Assembly (NCBI GenBank): GCA_022792175.1
Contig: JAAWAN010000021.1
Coordinates: 1-64,000 of the forward strand
DNA length: 64,000 nt
From: Provencibacterium sp.
Lineage (GTDB): Bacteria > Bacillota > Clostridia > Oscillospirales > Ruminococcaceae
Reading direction: 5' to 3'
Shown: piece by piece, positions 1 to 8,579 of the stretch
Numbering within the stretch: position 1 is the first letter of the stretch
Layout of the letters: every line of letters starts with the position of its first letter
Program-made: the position numbers and the translations under genes
Notes under the pieces: model-generated
Seen by the model: only the letters and a program-made list of their open reading frames with translations
The model's database searches: none
Told to the model about the DNA's origin: nothing

Positions 1-153
1 AGCTCTTGATCGCTTGCTGCTTGTCTTAGCCCTTGCCCATTTCTTCTTTTCCTGCGGTCTTGGCCATATTGTGCCCTTCCACATCGGCCTTCACCTCTGC
101 CGAACTGCCTTCGTCAATTCCTGAATTTGCTCATTTATAGTATAAAAAATTTC

Positions 154-179
154 GTTGACAAACCTATAGGTTTCACAAC
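154..179. promoter_or_regulatory. 26-bp palindromic candidate operator
   Basis: The site reads GTTG-AC-AAACCTATAGGTTT-CA-CAAC: a perfect 14-bp inner palindrome flanked by GTTG/CAAC arms. It contains a TTGACA-like hexamer but no -10 element is seen at 17 bp. A half-site-like AAACCTATA recurs near 265. It lies about 260 bp upstream of the sugar transporter, so a LacI- or AraC-type regulator is plausible but no regulator gene is adjacent. Confidence 0.45.
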
Positions 180-228
180 GCCGCATTTTGAGAGGCGCGA
201 ATGGTATAAAGGGCGGAAAAACGGCCTT

Positions 229-243
229 TTCAAGCGCTTTCCC
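229..243. promoter_or_regulatory. possible cre-like (LacI-family) site
   Basis: TTCAAGCGCTTTCCC has the central AAGCGCTT typical of CcpA/LacI-family operators but differs from the cre consensus at about three positions. It sits upstream of a carbohydrate ABC operon, which fits catabolite control. Apart from this, the palindrome and the promoter, positions 1-440 show no convincing gene. Confidence 0.3.
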
Positions 244-334
244 GGGCATAATAAGCAGTGAACGAAACCTATAACTACTGTCTACTTGCCGCTTTCGGGC
301 GGCTTCCTTCTTTTTTCAGGCACCATCTGACCAA

Positions 335-362
335 TTGATTTTTTCCTGCAGCGCACTATACT
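335..362 (+). promoter_or_regulatory. sigma-A-type promoter of sugar ABC operon
   Basis: TTGATT, 16 bp, TATACT. It would give a leader of about 70 nt before the strong AGGAGGGT ribosome-binding site of the binding protein at 441. Confidence 0.5.
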
Positions 363-440
363 AAAAATATGGCGAAAGTTCGGGATAATACTGTACAATA
401 TCTCAGAATAAAGCGCCCAATATTTTTTACAGGAGGGTAC

Positions 441-2087
441 ATGATGAAAAAGACCCCTACAAGGCGTAGCGTCATCAGCCTGACACTCTGCTTTGCCCTT
501 TGCGCCGCGATGCTGAGTGCATGCTCAGGCGGCGGCGCTTCTTCCAGCGCAGCCCCCCAATCCGGCTCCTCGGCCGCGCCGGCGGCCTCCAGCGAAGCGG
601 CGCAAGCCACCCTCTCCTATAATGGTTCCTCCCCGGTATTTGAAGAGACCAAAACCATTTCGGTTCTCAGCTCCAACGGCGCCTCGCGAAATAACGAATT
701 CGCCGGCATGGACTGGTTCCAGGAGATTCTCAGGCGCGCCAACGTTCAGCTGGATATTGAGCTGGTCGACCCCTCTTCCTATGAGGATGCTGTCAAGCCC
801 CGCCTTGCCGCCGCCGTTGATCTTCCCGATTTGATTGCGCTGCCCGGCAACGACAGTGACATGGCCTATATCAACTCTGGTATTTTCATTGATCTGACCG
901 ACTATTTTGACAAATATGGATTTAACCTCAACCCGCGTATGGAGGAAGATGCCTATGCAGGCATCCGCGGCGAGATTACGACGCCGGACGGGAAAATGTA
1001 TTATATCCCGGCCATGAACCTGACGGTGGACTGGTGCCGCAGCCTGATGCTCAACTTCCGCTGGCTGGATGAGCTGAATCTTTCCGCCCCTACCACCCTC
1101 GATGAATATTATGAATATCTCAAGGCCGTGAAGACGACCGACCTCAACCACAACGGCGAAAACGACGAGATACCTCTTTTCATGCGCGCCGGCATGACCC
1201 AGCTGTTCGGCAATTTCTGGGATCTCGATCTGCTTGTCGGCTACCGGCAGGATGACGCCGGAAAGGTTACCTGCTCCTATATCGAACCCGCCTACCGCGA
1301 CTGCCTCGCCTGGCTCAACAAGCTCTACAGCGAAGGTCTTCTCTACAGCGAATTTGCCACTGCGAACCTGGATACCCAGACGGCCCTGTTCCACAATGAC
1401 CAGATCGGCTCGATTTTCCACTTCCTCTCCAACTGCACCGGCTATTCGCAGCAGATTGATCCCAGCTGGGACTTTAACAGCGATACGCCTATCATGCAGC
1501 CGATTATCCCGCCGCAGGGCCCGAACGGCCAGACCTACTTCTATGGCCGCGATCCGCTTGGCACCTTCTTCGGCATCACCCGCGACTGCGAGGACCCGGA
1601 GGCAGTTTTCTGCTTCGCCGACTACCTCTACAGCGAAGAGGCGGCAGAGCTCGCCTGGTATGGCCTTGAGGGCACCGACTACAACATTGAAAACGGCGAA
1701 ATCGTCTTTACCGATGTTTTCCTAAACAATGAGGATAACTACCGCACCCGGATGGGCTACAACTGCAGCGCGCTGCCCAACATTCAGATTCCGGGCAGCT
1801 ATGGCGCAACCCAGTGCAAGGCCATTATGGAAGCAAACGAGATTAACCGCACGCATGCGCGCAATCCCATCGGCTTCACCTTCCATCTGCCGGAGGAGAT
1901 CGAAACTATTCAGGCCTATTCTGCCGACCTGAAGACCTACTTCGATGAAATGTTCGTCGCCTTTGTGACGGGCACCACCCCGCTGACCGAATGGGACAGC
2001 TATGTGAACAATGTCAAAGCCATGCATGTAGACGAAGTAACGGCCATATACCAGGCGGTCTGCGACCGTCAGAATGCCGCCGGCTAA
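441..2087 (+). CDS. ABC transporter extracellular sugar-binding lipoprotein
   Basis: Family 1 type extracellular solute-binding protein, 548 aa, that should capture an oligosaccharide outside the membrane and deliver it to the two permeases downstream. The N-terminus has basic residues, a hydrophobic segment and a lipobox LSAC with Cys28, followed by a Ser/Ala-rich linker, as in lipid-anchored binding proteins of Clostridia. The start at 441 is chosen because AGGAGGGTAC lies directly upstream; an in-frame ATG at 369 lacks such a site. It resembles the LplA/YtcQ group that partners LplB/LplC permeases. No ATPase gene is nearby, which is normal for this group because a shared MsmX-like ATPase encoded elsewhere is used. 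The substrate is unknown; neighbouring hydrolases suggest a uronate-containing glycan. Confidence 0.9.
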   Translation: MMKKTPTRRSVISLTLCFALCAAMLSACSGGGASSSAAPQSGSSAAPAASSEAAQATLSYNGSSPVFEETKTISVLSSNGASRNNEFAGMDWFQEILRRANVQLDIELVDPSSYEDAVKPRLAAAVDLPDLIALPGNDSDMAYINSGIFIDLTDYFDKYGFNLNPRMEEDAYAGIRGEITTPDGKMYYIPAMNLTVDWCRSLMLNFRWLDELNLSAPTTLDEYYEYLKAVKTTDLNHNGENDEIPLFMRAGMTQLFGNFWDLDLLVGYRQDDAGKVTCSYIEPAYRDCLAWLNKLYSEGLLYSEFATANLDTQTALFHNDQIGSIFHFLSNCTGYSQQIDPSWDFNSDTPIMQPIIPPQGPNGQTYFYGRDPLGTFFGITRDCEDPEAVFCFADYLYSEEAAELAWYGLEGTDYNIENGEIVFTDVFLNNEDNYRTRMGYNCSALPNIQIPGSYGATQCKAIMEANEINRTHARNPIGFTFHLPEEIETIQAYSADLKTYFDEMFVAFVTGTTPLTEWDSYVNNVKAMHVDEVTAIYQAVCDRQNAAG

Positions 2088-2126
2088 GCGTTTTCTCTTC
2101 TAAAGAGTTTTTACCCTGAGCCCTTT

Positions 2127-2185
2127 CCGCGGACGGACCCGCCCTCCGACTCCCAACAGAGGGAACGGGCGCAGTCCGTCCGCGG
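2127..2185 (+). other. GC-rich intercistronic hairpin
   Basis: A perfect 12-bp stem (CCGCGGACGGAC with its complement) encloses about 35 nt between the binding-protein gene and the first permease gene. No T-run follows, so it is more likely a 3' stabiliser or attenuator that raises binding-protein mRNA relative to permease mRNA than a full terminator. Confidence 0.6.
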
Positions 2186-2218
2186 TATTTCCATCTTTCT
2201 TCATAAGGGAGGCCAGCC

Positions 2219-3166
2219 ATGACCCAGTCTAAAACGGCGCCCCGCGCACAGGAAAACCGCCGGGAAGCGCTCATCAAAAAAATCAAGCGGGATAAATATC
2301 TTCTTGCCATGCTCCTGCCGGTTCTGCTATACTATGTTATCTTCCATTATATTCCCATGACCGGGGCCATTATCGCTTTCAAGGACTTTAAGCCGGGCGG
2401 CGGCATCTATAACGGCGAATGGGTCGGGCTGCGGTGGTTTATCCAGTTTTTTGATTCGCCTTATGCCTACCGCACCATCCGCAATACCGTTCTTCTTTCG
2501 CTCTATTCGCTCATTTTCGGCTTCCCGATTCCCATTCTGTTTGCCATCTGCGTGACCGAAATCGGCAATTCCAAAATCCGCCGCACCGTTCAGACAGTCA
2601 GCTACCTGCCCCACTTCATTTCCACCGTGGTGCTCGTCGGCATGATTACCAATCTGTTTACGATGAATAACGGCGTTGTCAACGGCATTATCAACGCGCT
2701 GGGCGGCAAAACAGTGAACTTTCTGCAGAATCCCGGCTGGTTTCGAACGCTCTATGTCGGTTCCGGCGTCTGGCAGAGCTTCGGTTTTAACTCGATTATC
2801 TATATCGCCGCCATCAACGGCATCGATCCCTCCCTCTATGAGGCGGCGAAGATAGACGGCATCCGCAAATACCAGCAGGTGCTTTACATCACTCTGCCGA
2901 TGATTTCCTCCACGATTGTCATCCTGTTTATCCTGCAGCTGGGCAAGCTGATGAGCGTCGGCTTTGAGAAGGTCTTTCTGATGTACAGCCCTGCGGTCTA
3001 TGAAACGGCGGATGTTATCTCCACCTATGTTTACCGCAAGGGCATTGAATCCTCCAGCTACAGCTTCGCTTCCGCCGTCGGCCTTTTCAATTCGGTCGTC
3101 AATTTCCTGTTTGTCTATGTGGCCAACTGCATCTGCCGCAAGGCCACGCAGACCAGTCTGTGGTAA
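2219..3166 (+). CDS. sugar ABC transporter permease, LplB-like
   Basis: Inner-membrane permease of 315 aa with about six transmembrane segments and the binding-protein-dependent transport fold. The EAA-type cytoplasmic loop is visible as the sequence around SLYEAAKIDGI, residues about 200-215, which contacts the ATPase. The N-terminal basic stretch followed by a first membrane helix with YYVIFHYIPMTG is typical of LplB-type proteins. It forms a heterodimer with the product of the next gene (17-bp gap, GGAGG present). Start at 2219 follows GGGAGG. Role: import of the sugar captured by the upstream lipoprotein. Confidence 0.9.
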   Translation: MTQSKTAPRAQENRREALIKKIKRDKYLLAMLLPVLLYYVIFHYIPMTGAIIAFKDFKPGGGIYNGEWVGLRWFIQFFDSPYAYRTIRNTVLLSLYSLIFGFPIPILFAICVTEIGNSKIRRTVQTVSYLPHFISTVVLVGMITNLFTMNNGVVNGIINALGGKTVNFLQNPGWFRTLYVGSGVWQSFGFNSIIYIAAINGIDPSLYEAAKIDGIRKYQQVLYITLPMISSTIVILFILQLGKLMSVGFEKVFLMYSPAVYETADVISTYVYRKGIESSSYSFASAVGLFNSVVNFLFVYVANCICRKATQTSLW

Positions 3167-3182
3167 AGGAGGTAAGCGGTCT

Positions 3183-4073
3183 ATGAAACGCGTCCGTTCA
3201 TCCAGTTCCCCCTCCGACGTTATCTTCAATGCTGCGGTCTGCCTCATTGCAGCAGTTGCCTTTCTTGTCACCCTCTATCCGTTTATCTACATTCTCAGTG
3301 TTTCCATCAGCGACAGCAGCGCAGTCTATCGCGGGGAGGTCTTTCTCTGGCCGGTGGGCTTTTCGTTGGCGGGCTATAAGCAGGTGTTTCAGCAAAAAGG
3401 CCTGTGGACGGCCTACGGGAACACGATCTTTTATACGGTTGTCGGTACGGTATTTAACCTGATAGCCACCTGCATCGCTGCCTATCCGCTCTCCCGCAGG
3501 ACGATGGTGGGCCGCAAATTCTTTAACTTCATCATTGTTTTCACCATGTATTTTTCCGGCGGCCTCATCCCTTCCTATCTGCTCATTACCCATCTCGGCT
3601 TTTACAACTCCCGGTGGGTGATGATCATCCCCGCCCTGCTCTCCACCTATAACGTCATGGTCTGCCGCAGCGCCTTCGCCGGCGTTCCGGATGAGATTAT
3701 CGAAAGCGCGCAGATCGACGGGGCCAACGACTGGCAGATTTTCCATACCATCGCCGTCCGGCTGATTACCCCGACGCTGGCCGTTTTAACCCTCTACTAT
3801 GCGATTGCCCACTGGAACAACTTCTTTACCCCCATGCTCTACCTGAGCAGGGAAGCTTTGATGCCTATGCAGATACTACTGCGGCGGGTGCTTATCCAGG
3901 CCTCCACCGAGCTGGCAGGCGGCGATACCCAGGCGTTTGAAAACCAAGCGGTTGCCACCCTGCAGATACGGTATGTCACTATTGTCGTTGCGACGCTGCC
4001 GATTCTGTGCATCTATCCCTTCCTGCAGAAGTATTTCGTCAAAGGCGTTATGCTGGGCGCAGTCAAGGGTTAA
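3183..4073 (+). CDS. sugar ABC transporter permease, LplC/YtcP-like
   Basis: Second permease, 296 aa, MalG-like, with about six membrane helices and an EAA loop near DEIIESAQIDGAND (about residues 175-190). The C-terminus ending FVKGVMLGAVKG is a hallmark of the LplC/YtcP group and recurs almost identically in the second transporter of this window (end 46347). The start at 3183 follows AAAGGAGG; upstream in-frame ATGs lie inside the previous gene. It works with the 2219-3166 product. Confidence 0.9.
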   Translation: MKRVRSSSSPSDVIFNAAVCLIAAVAFLVTLYPFIYILSVSISDSSAVYRGEVFLWPVGFSLAGYKQVFQQKGLWTAYGNTIFYTVVGTVFNLIATCIAAYPLSRRTMVGRKFFNFIIVFTMYFSGGLIPSYLLITHLGFYNSRWVMIIPALLSTYNVMVCRSAFAGVPDEIIESAQIDGANDWQIFHTIAVRLITPTLAVLTLYYAIAHWNNFFTPMLYLSREALMPMQILLRRVLIQASTELAGGDTQAFENQAVATLQIRYVTIVVATLPILCIYPFLQKYFVKGVMLGAVKG

Positions 4074-4107
4074 AACCAAACATCGTTTGCCAAAGGAGGT
4101 ACTTTTT

Positions 4108-5118
4108 ATGAGTATGCCGTTCGAACATAACCGCAGCCTGCTTGCTGCCATCCCGCCCGCCCTGCGCTATGACGGGGCAAAGGATTTTGCCGGCTGGCAG
4201 AGCCGCTGCACAAAAAAGCTGGAGGAGCTTCTGGGCCTGCCGCTCGCGCGCTGCGAGGAGGACCGCTACACGGTGGAATATACCCGGGAAGAGGCGGACT
4301 ACAGCGAAACGCGCTTTCATTTCCAGAGCGAGCCGGGCTATGAGGTCCCCGCCCACCTGCTGGTTCCGAAAGGGGCAAAGGGCCCGCTGCCGGTCGTTAT
4401 CTGCCTGCAGGGGCACTCTACCGGCATGCACATTTCGTTGGGCCGGCCCAAATTCCCGAATGACGAAAAGACCATCAGCGGCGGCGACCGGAATTTTGCC
4501 GTCCGGGCCGTGCGGGAGGGGTACTGTGCCATCGCGCTCGAGCAGCGCTGCTTTGGCGAATGCGGCGGTACGCCGGAGGGACCCGACTGCACTAACTCCT
4601 CGCTGACGGCACTCTTAATCGGCCGCACCACCATCGGCGAGCGCGTCTGGGACGTCATGCGCCTTATCGATGTCATCGAGCGCCATATCCCGCAGGCGGA
4701 CAGCAAACGTATTCTCTGCATGGGCAATTCCGGCGGCGGAACGGCCGCCTTCTACAGCGCCTGCATGGAGCCGCGCATCCGCTTTTGCATGCCCAGCTGC
4801 GCCGTCTGCACCTATGGCGACTCGATTGCCGCCATGCGCCACTGCGCCTGCAACTATATCCCCGGCATCCGGAAATATTTCGATATGGGCGATCTGGCCG
4901 GGCTGATTGCGCCGCGCCCGCTGGTGATTGTCGCCGGGCGGGAGGACCCCATTTTCCCGCTTTCGGGCGTCCGGGAATCCTTCGCCGAGGCGCAGAGGCT
5001 CTATGCGGCGGCAGGAAACCCGCAGGGCTGCACACTGGTCATCGGTGAAGGCGGCCACCGTTTTTATGCGGACGATGCCTGGCCGGTGATGCACCGCTAT
5101 CTGGATGCCGCAAACTGA
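4108..5118 (+). CDS. alpha/beta hydrolase, acetyl-esterase-like (Abhydrolase_7 type)
   Basis: Cytoplasmic alpha/beta hydrolase of 336 aa with no signal peptide. The nucleophile elbow is GNSGGG (Ser near residue 212), the acid is likely Asp in AGREDPIF (near residue 280) and the histidine is in EGGHRF near the C-terminus. An oxyanion-region motif with QGHSTGMH precedes them. The family contains acetylxylan-esterase and deacetylase-like enzymes. It is the last gene of the transporter operon, 34 bp after the permease with an AAAGGAGG site, so it probably removes acyl or methyl esters from the imported sugar. The exact substrate cannot be read from the sequence. Start at 4108 is set by the ribosome-binding site. 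Confidence 0.75.
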   Translation: MSMPFEHNRSLLAAIPPALRYDGAKDFAGWQSRCTKKLEELLGLPLARCEEDRYTVEYTREEADYSETRFHFQSEPGYEVPAHLLVPKGAKGPLPVVICLQGHSTGMHISLGRPKFPNDEKTISGGDRNFAVRAVREGYCAIALEQRCFGECGGTPEGPDCTNSSLTALLIGRTTIGERVWDVMRLIDVIERHIPQADSKRILCMGNSGGGTAAFYSACMEPRIRFCMPSCAVCTYGDSIAAMRHCACNYIPGIRKYFDMGDLAGLIAPRPLVIVAGREDPIFPLSGVRESFAEAQRLYAAAGNPQGCTLVIGEGGHRFYADDAWPVMHRYLDAAN

Positions 5119-5147
5119 CAAACTTCCCCCTGAAAATTTTTTAAAAA

Positions 5148-5205
5148 ACAGGCATCCCCGCTTTCCGCCATTTCCGGGCGGACGGGGCTGCCTGTTTTTT
5201 CTTTT
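5148..5205 (+). terminator. Rho-independent terminator of sugar operon
   Basis: A 13-bp stem with one mismatch (ACAGGCATCCCCG against CGGGGCTGCCTGT), with an inner GCC-rich extension, is followed by TTTTTTCTTTT. From 5206 to 5433 no credible gene is seen. Confidence 0.85.
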
Positions 5206-5433
5206 AAAAGTGGGAATAGGACAGACTTCCTTCAGAATAAGCCTGTTTCGAGGTGATCCGTTTGCTTAAAGAATTTAGCGGGAAAATAGTCGAACGCGAA
5301 GAGGAAAGCCTCCTTGCCTGGGGCCGCGGATACCCCTTCAGCTGGAGGAGGCAGATGAGGAAAAGCAAAAACACAACCGTGCGCGGCCGCTGGCCGTCTG
5401 CGCCAAAATCCAGCGGAAGCCGCGCAAAGAATA

Positions 5434-5475
5434 AAACCGGGTGCTGCAAAATAAAGCCTTTGCAGCAGCCGGTTT
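5434..5475 (-). terminator. terminator of GH88 gene
   Basis: A stem of about 17 bp (AAACCGGGTGCTGCAAA and its near complement) is followed on the minus strand by a T-rich tract (TTTTATTCTTT). It lies 30 bp beyond the stop of the minus-strand glycoside hydrolase. Confidence 0.75.
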
Positions 5476-5505
5476 AAAAGCAATCGGGAAAGGTTTAAAA
5501 CGGGC

Positions 5506-6648
5506 CTACCAGATCAGGAAATCCTTCCCCAGCAGGCGCAGAACTGCCTCGGTGAAGAAATAATCGCCATAGATAATCGGAACATGGCGTCCCTCTTCAG
5601 AATGATAAGCGGTCGTGCCGTGGGATACAATTGAATCAGCCTCGGGATCCCAGTTGCAGAATTTCTCATCAATCGCCCGCAGGACCTTCATCGCCGCATT
5701 CACATAGAGCGGACGCTCATATTCGCTGACCGCTTTGGCGATCTCGAGCATACCGCAGGCCGCGCAGACGCCCGCCGTCGTATCATACACCACCGGCTCC
5801 TTCGGGGAACGGAAGTCGCACAGCGGCAGCCAGCCGTTCACCGCGAGGTTGGAGATGAAGTAATGGGCGACCGCTTTAGCGGTTTCGAGATACTCCTCCT
5901 TGCCGGTATGCAGATAGGAAAGGGCGAACCCGTAAACCGCCCAGGCCTGGCCGCGGCTCCAGGAGGAACCGGAGGCGAAGCCCTGACCGGCAGGATTATC
6001 GACACACTCGCCGTTTTCGGGATTCAAAATGGAGATGTGGTTGCAGCTGCCGTCCCCGCGCACGGTGATGCGGCGGCAGGTATCAGCATGCGACTCGGCG
6101 ATAAAGCGAAAACGGGGGTCCTTCGATTCGTCGCTCGCCCAGTAGAGCAGCGGAATGTTCATCATGCAGTCCACAATAATCCAGCCGGTGCGGTCCATAT
6201 TCCAGGCGCGGATAAATCTGCCGGCGGGGTTATAGCGCCCGGCCAGGAGGTTCGCCGCATGCAGGCCGCGCGTCTTTGAACGTTCGTTTCCGGTCAGACG
6301 GTAATCTGCCACTGCCGTATGCAGCCACATAAAGCCGACATCATGGTGCAGGCCCATATAGTTTTCCAGCGCCTTGTCGAACTTTTCCTCAACGCCCTCG
6401 GCTGCTCTGCGGTATTTCTCCTCTCCGGTGGCATGGTACATCTGCCAGAGCATACCCGGCCAAAAGCCGTTGGTCCACCAATCCAAGCCATAGCGGGTGG
6501 CCTCCACATCCACATATTTTCCCTTGTTTTCCGGGATATAGGGAATAGCGGAGCCTATCCGGTCGCACTCGGCGGACAGCTTCGTCTGCAGCTTTTCATA
6601 GGTTTCTTCCAGCCAGCGCTGATCCTCGGCGGATAAAATCGTTTTCAT
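5506..6648 (-). CDS. ugl: GH88 unsaturated glucuronyl hydrolase
   Basis: Glycoside hydrolase family 88, 380 aa, alpha6/alpha6 barrel expected, cytoplasmic (no signal peptide). The enzymes hydrate the 4,5-double bond of unsaturated uronic acids left by polysaccharide lyases, releasing a keto-uronate. Visible signature blocks are DWWTNGFWPGML (residues 56-67), HHDVGF with Asp103, and the block around Asp160 in IIVDCMMN, which correspond to the two catalytic aspartates known for Bacillus unsaturated glucuronyl hydrolase; SSWSRGQAWA follows. Start set by GGGAGG 9 nt upstream. It converges on the upstream sugar operon, so both may serve degradation of a lyase-processed glycan such as a glycosaminoglycan. 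Confidence 0.88.
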   Translation of the reverse strand: MKTILSAEDQRWLEETYEKLQTKLSAECDRIGSAIPYIPENKGKYVDVEATRYGLDWWTNGFWPGMLWQMYHATGEEKYRRAAEGVEEKFDKALENYMGLHHDVGFMWLHTAVADYRLTGNERSKTRGLHAANLLAGRYNPAGRFIRAWNMDRTGWIIVDCMMNIPLLYWASDESKDPRFRFIAESHADTCRRITVRGDGSCNHISILNPENGECVDNPAGQGFASGSSWSRGQAWAVYGFALSYLHTGKEEYLETAKAVAHYFISNLAVNGWLPLCDFRSPKEPVVYDTTAGVCAACGMLEIAKAVSEYERPLYVNAAMKVLRAIDEKFCNWDPEADSIVSHGTTAYHSEEGRHVPIIYGDYFFTEAVLRLLGKDFLIW

Positions 6649-6699
6649 TTTCAGTTCCTCCCTATGTCGTTTTTATATATCCGGGAATTTGCTGTCTAT

Positions 6700-6728
6700 A
6701 TTATACAGTAAACGGAATCGGTTGTCAC
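6700..6728 (-). promoter_or_regulatory. promoter of GH88 gene
   Basis: On the minus strand GTGACA, 17 bp, TATAAT, about 50 bp before the GH88 start. Confidence 0.6.
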
Positions 6729-6801
6729 TAAGAAACAGCACTATCTAAAAAATTCCCCGTCCACTCCCGGCCGTAAAAAGAAATTTTTATAAAGAATCCG
6801 G

Positions 6802-6830
6802 TTGACATTGATGCAATTTTATGATATGCT
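6802..6830 (+). promoter_or_regulatory. promoter of tRNA-Ser cluster
   Basis: TTGACA, 17 bp, TATGCT, ending 23 bp before the first tRNA. Confidence 0.7.
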
Positions 6831-6853
6831 GGAAAAGCTGACAAGTCGTGTAC

Positions 6854-6940
6854 GGAGAGATGTCCGAGCGGTTTAAGGAGCTGGTCTTGAAAACCAGTGA
6901 CTCGAAAGAGCCGTGGGTTCGAATCCCACTCTCTCCGCCA
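6854..6940 (+). tRNA. tRNA-Ser (UGA)
   Basis: Class II tRNA of 87 nt with encoded CCA. Acceptor GGAGAGA pairs with TCTCTCC, the anticodon stem-loop is CTGGT-CTTGAAA-ACCAG (anticodon TGA), a long variable arm follows and the T-arm is GTGGG-TTCGAAT-CCCAC. Confidence 0.95.
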
Positions 6941-7008
6941 ATTTTCTCTTCTATAAGCTTATAACACCTGTCAGTAAAACAGCCGAATATCGTTATCTGC
7001 TTTGACCT

Positions 7009-7099
7009 GGAGAAGTACTCAAGAGGCCGAAGAGGCGCCCCTGCTAAGGGCGTAGGGCGGGTAACCGTCGCGAGGGTTCAAATCCCTCCTTCTCCGCCA
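7009..7099 (+). tRNA. tRNA-Ser (GCU)
   Basis: Class II tRNA of 91 nt with encoded CCA. Acceptor GGAGAAG pairs with CTTCTCC, anticodon loop CTGCTAA gives GCT, a long variable arm is present and the T-arm is GAGGG-TTCAAAT-CCCTC. It lies 68 bp after the UGA isoacceptor in the same transcript. Confidence 0.95.
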
Positions 7100-7102
7100 A
7101 TT

Positions 7103-7140
7103 CCCGGAATCCCGATGATGAGGATTCCGGGATTTTTATT
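7103..7140 (+). terminator. terminator of tRNA transcript
   Basis: Perfect 10-bp stem CCCGGAATCC / GGATTCCGGG followed by ATTTTTATT. Positions 7141-7482 hold no supported gene; a CAGCCGGG/CCCGGCTG hairpin near 7242-7265 is the only clear structure. Confidence 0.88.
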
Positions 7141-7482
7141 TACTTTTATGCGGGTTTTTTGCTGTATGTCTGTGCTTTATTCATCAAGCAGCAGAATGCG
7201 CCATGCGCGCCCATTTTTACACATGGATTTACACATGAAAACAGCCGGGGCAATCGCTCCCGGCTGTAGCGTCCATGGCCACCGCCCCGGCGAGAGCTGC
7301 AGTCGCCCGGAGCGGCCTTGAAAGGCCGTTTCAGGCGTTCTGCCAGAAATACCAGGTAAACATACCAGCTCAGGTCAATCCGGAGCGCGGGCTGCTGAGG
7401 CGGGCATCTCTCCGCCTTGCGGAGACACGGATTATTCCGGTTCCACAGAGCAGCCGCGCTGTTCAGCGCAATCAAATATCCG

Positions 7483-7743
7483 TTAGCTTCCTGCCGCCCG
7501 GATACCCAAATTATGCCGCTGCTTCGCCGCCGAGACACCAAGCGCCGGGAAGTGGATACGGACCGTATTGCACAGCTTCTCCTGTTCAAGCAGCGCCTTA
7601 TCCTTCATCTTCATCAGTCTGGACCGCTTCGGAACAGATACGCCCGAATACTCCGCGCTGATTGCTGTCATCTCCGGCTCATCCAAATCGAGGCTTTTTT
7701 CGAGTGTTCGCAGAATACGATAAATCATGTAAAACCTGTCCAT
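7483..7743 (-). CDS. YjcQ-like small protein, 3' end altered
   Basis: 86 aa beginning MDRFYMIYRILRTLEKSLD, which resembles the N-terminus of phage-associated YjcQ-family proteins (helical, winged-helix-like, function unknown). After about residue 45 the sequence no longer looks like the family, so a frameshift or recombination is likely. A GGTGGAG site stands 5 nt upstream and the start is one base past the stop of the preceding small gene, indicating translational coupling. It belongs to a tRNA-adjacent remnant of an integrated element. Family assignment is from memory of the pattern and is tentative. Confidence 0.45.
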   Translation of the reverse strand: MDRFYMIYRILRTLEKSLDLDEPEMTAISAEYSGVSVPKRSRLMKMKDKALLEQEKLCNTVRIHFPALGVSAAKQRHNLGIRAAGS

Positions 7744-7744
7744 T

Positions 7745-7903
7745 TTACTCCACCCTTTCCAGCTCATCCTCTGCGCAGTCAAAGAGCTCGTTGTCGATGT
7801 CGCTCTCGATAAGATAATATAAACCGTTTGTGTTGCGGATATCGAAAACAATTCCAGTAATACCGGTCTTTTTTGTTTTTACATGCTCGTATTCATGTAT
7901 CAT
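7745..7903 (-). CDS. small hypothetical protein (DUF4926-like)
   Basis: 52-aa acidic protein beginning MIHEYEHVKTKKTGITG with a beta-strand-rich look; it resembles small DUF4926-type or element-borne proteins with a KxGxxGxVxDI pattern. The start at 7903 is preferred over an in-frame ATG at 7918 because GGAGG lies 8 nt before it and partly overlaps the upstream ATG. It is immediately followed by the YjcQ-like gene. Function unknown. Confidence 0.55.
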   Translation of the reverse strand: MIHEYEHVKTKKTGITGIVFDIRNTNGLYYLIESDIDNELFDCAEDELERVE

Positions 7904-7980
7904 CTTTTGGGCCTCCATTGTTTCTAAATGCCGTTACCATCCCTGGCAGGCTCTCCGGCGTATCCTGAATCCACCCTTTC

Positions 7981-8256
7981 TTAAACATACGCTTTTTGTA
8001 ACGCCGAGTTCCATATACATGTTGAATTTTCTGGCCCCGGCTCCCAGTATTTCGACATCCACCGCTTTTCCATATCAAACTGCCGTGCCATGTCACAGCG
8101 AAGCTGGAACGGATTGTCCTGTGTATATCCCGCATTGAAAAACCGGCCGGCATGTTTGTCACCCTCTTTCAGGATATATCCGGCCAGCTCCGCCGCATCT
8201 TTTTGCGTGAGCCTCCGTTCCGCCATACGGCCCCTGACTTTATCCGGATTCAGCAC
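7981..8256 (-). CDS. XRE-like element protein, probably chimeric or degraded
   Basis: 91 aa. The first 27 residues (MLNPDKVRGRMAERRLTQKD...) look like the start of an XRE-type helix-turn-helix protein of phages; the rest does not continue that fold. A strong AGGAGGT site 6 nt before a GTG at 8256 makes translation credible. The neighbours are other small element-type genes, so this is interpreted as part of a decayed prophage or integrative element. Positions 8257-8579 have no clear gene; an uninterrupted but startless frame runs from 8409 into the next gene. Confidence 0.4.
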   Translation of the reverse strand: MLNPDKVRGRMAERRLTQKDAAELAGYILKEGDKHAGRFFNAGYTQDNPFQLRCDMARQFDMEKRWMSKYWEPGPENSTCIWNSALQKAYV

Positions 8257-8579
8257 GCAATCACCTCCTTATCTCCCTTTTTTCAATGTGGTTCATATTG
8301 CGTTACACAAACCCATGTGATATTATCTTAGTCAAAGGGGAGGCGTGCAGGATAAGCAACAAAGAAAGTGGACAAAACGTTAGCCGATCAAGATGATCCG
8401 CTTTTTAAAATCCAGGAATCCGAAAAAAGCAGGATCACGATAAGGGCATTAAAGCACGCATTACATTTTGGGAAGAGCTTTGGGCGAACGGCGGACTTTT
8501 ATTTAATGGTTCAAAATGGATGTTCAGGCTTCCAGATTTGTATGATTTCCAGAGACAAAGAAAGGAGCGAAAAAACGGC

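Noticed and set aside
26-131. Minus-strand stretch near the window start with coding-like residues
   Set aside because: Only about 35 codons, a stop directly upstream and no ribosome-binding site; could be a gene remnant but cannot be supported.
525-1421. Long open frame antisense to the sugar-binding protein
   Set aside because: High-GC shadow of a clear lipoprotein gene; no start context and no protein-like motifs.
2327-3271. Long antisense open frame over the LplB-like permease
   Set aside because: Mirror of a well-supported membrane protein gene; composition is Asp/His/Arg-rich as expected for antisense of membrane helices.
5253-5477. 74-codon open frame between the hydrolase and GH88 terminators
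   Set aside because: It ends inside a terminator hairpin and has low-complexity basic residues; no homology recognised.
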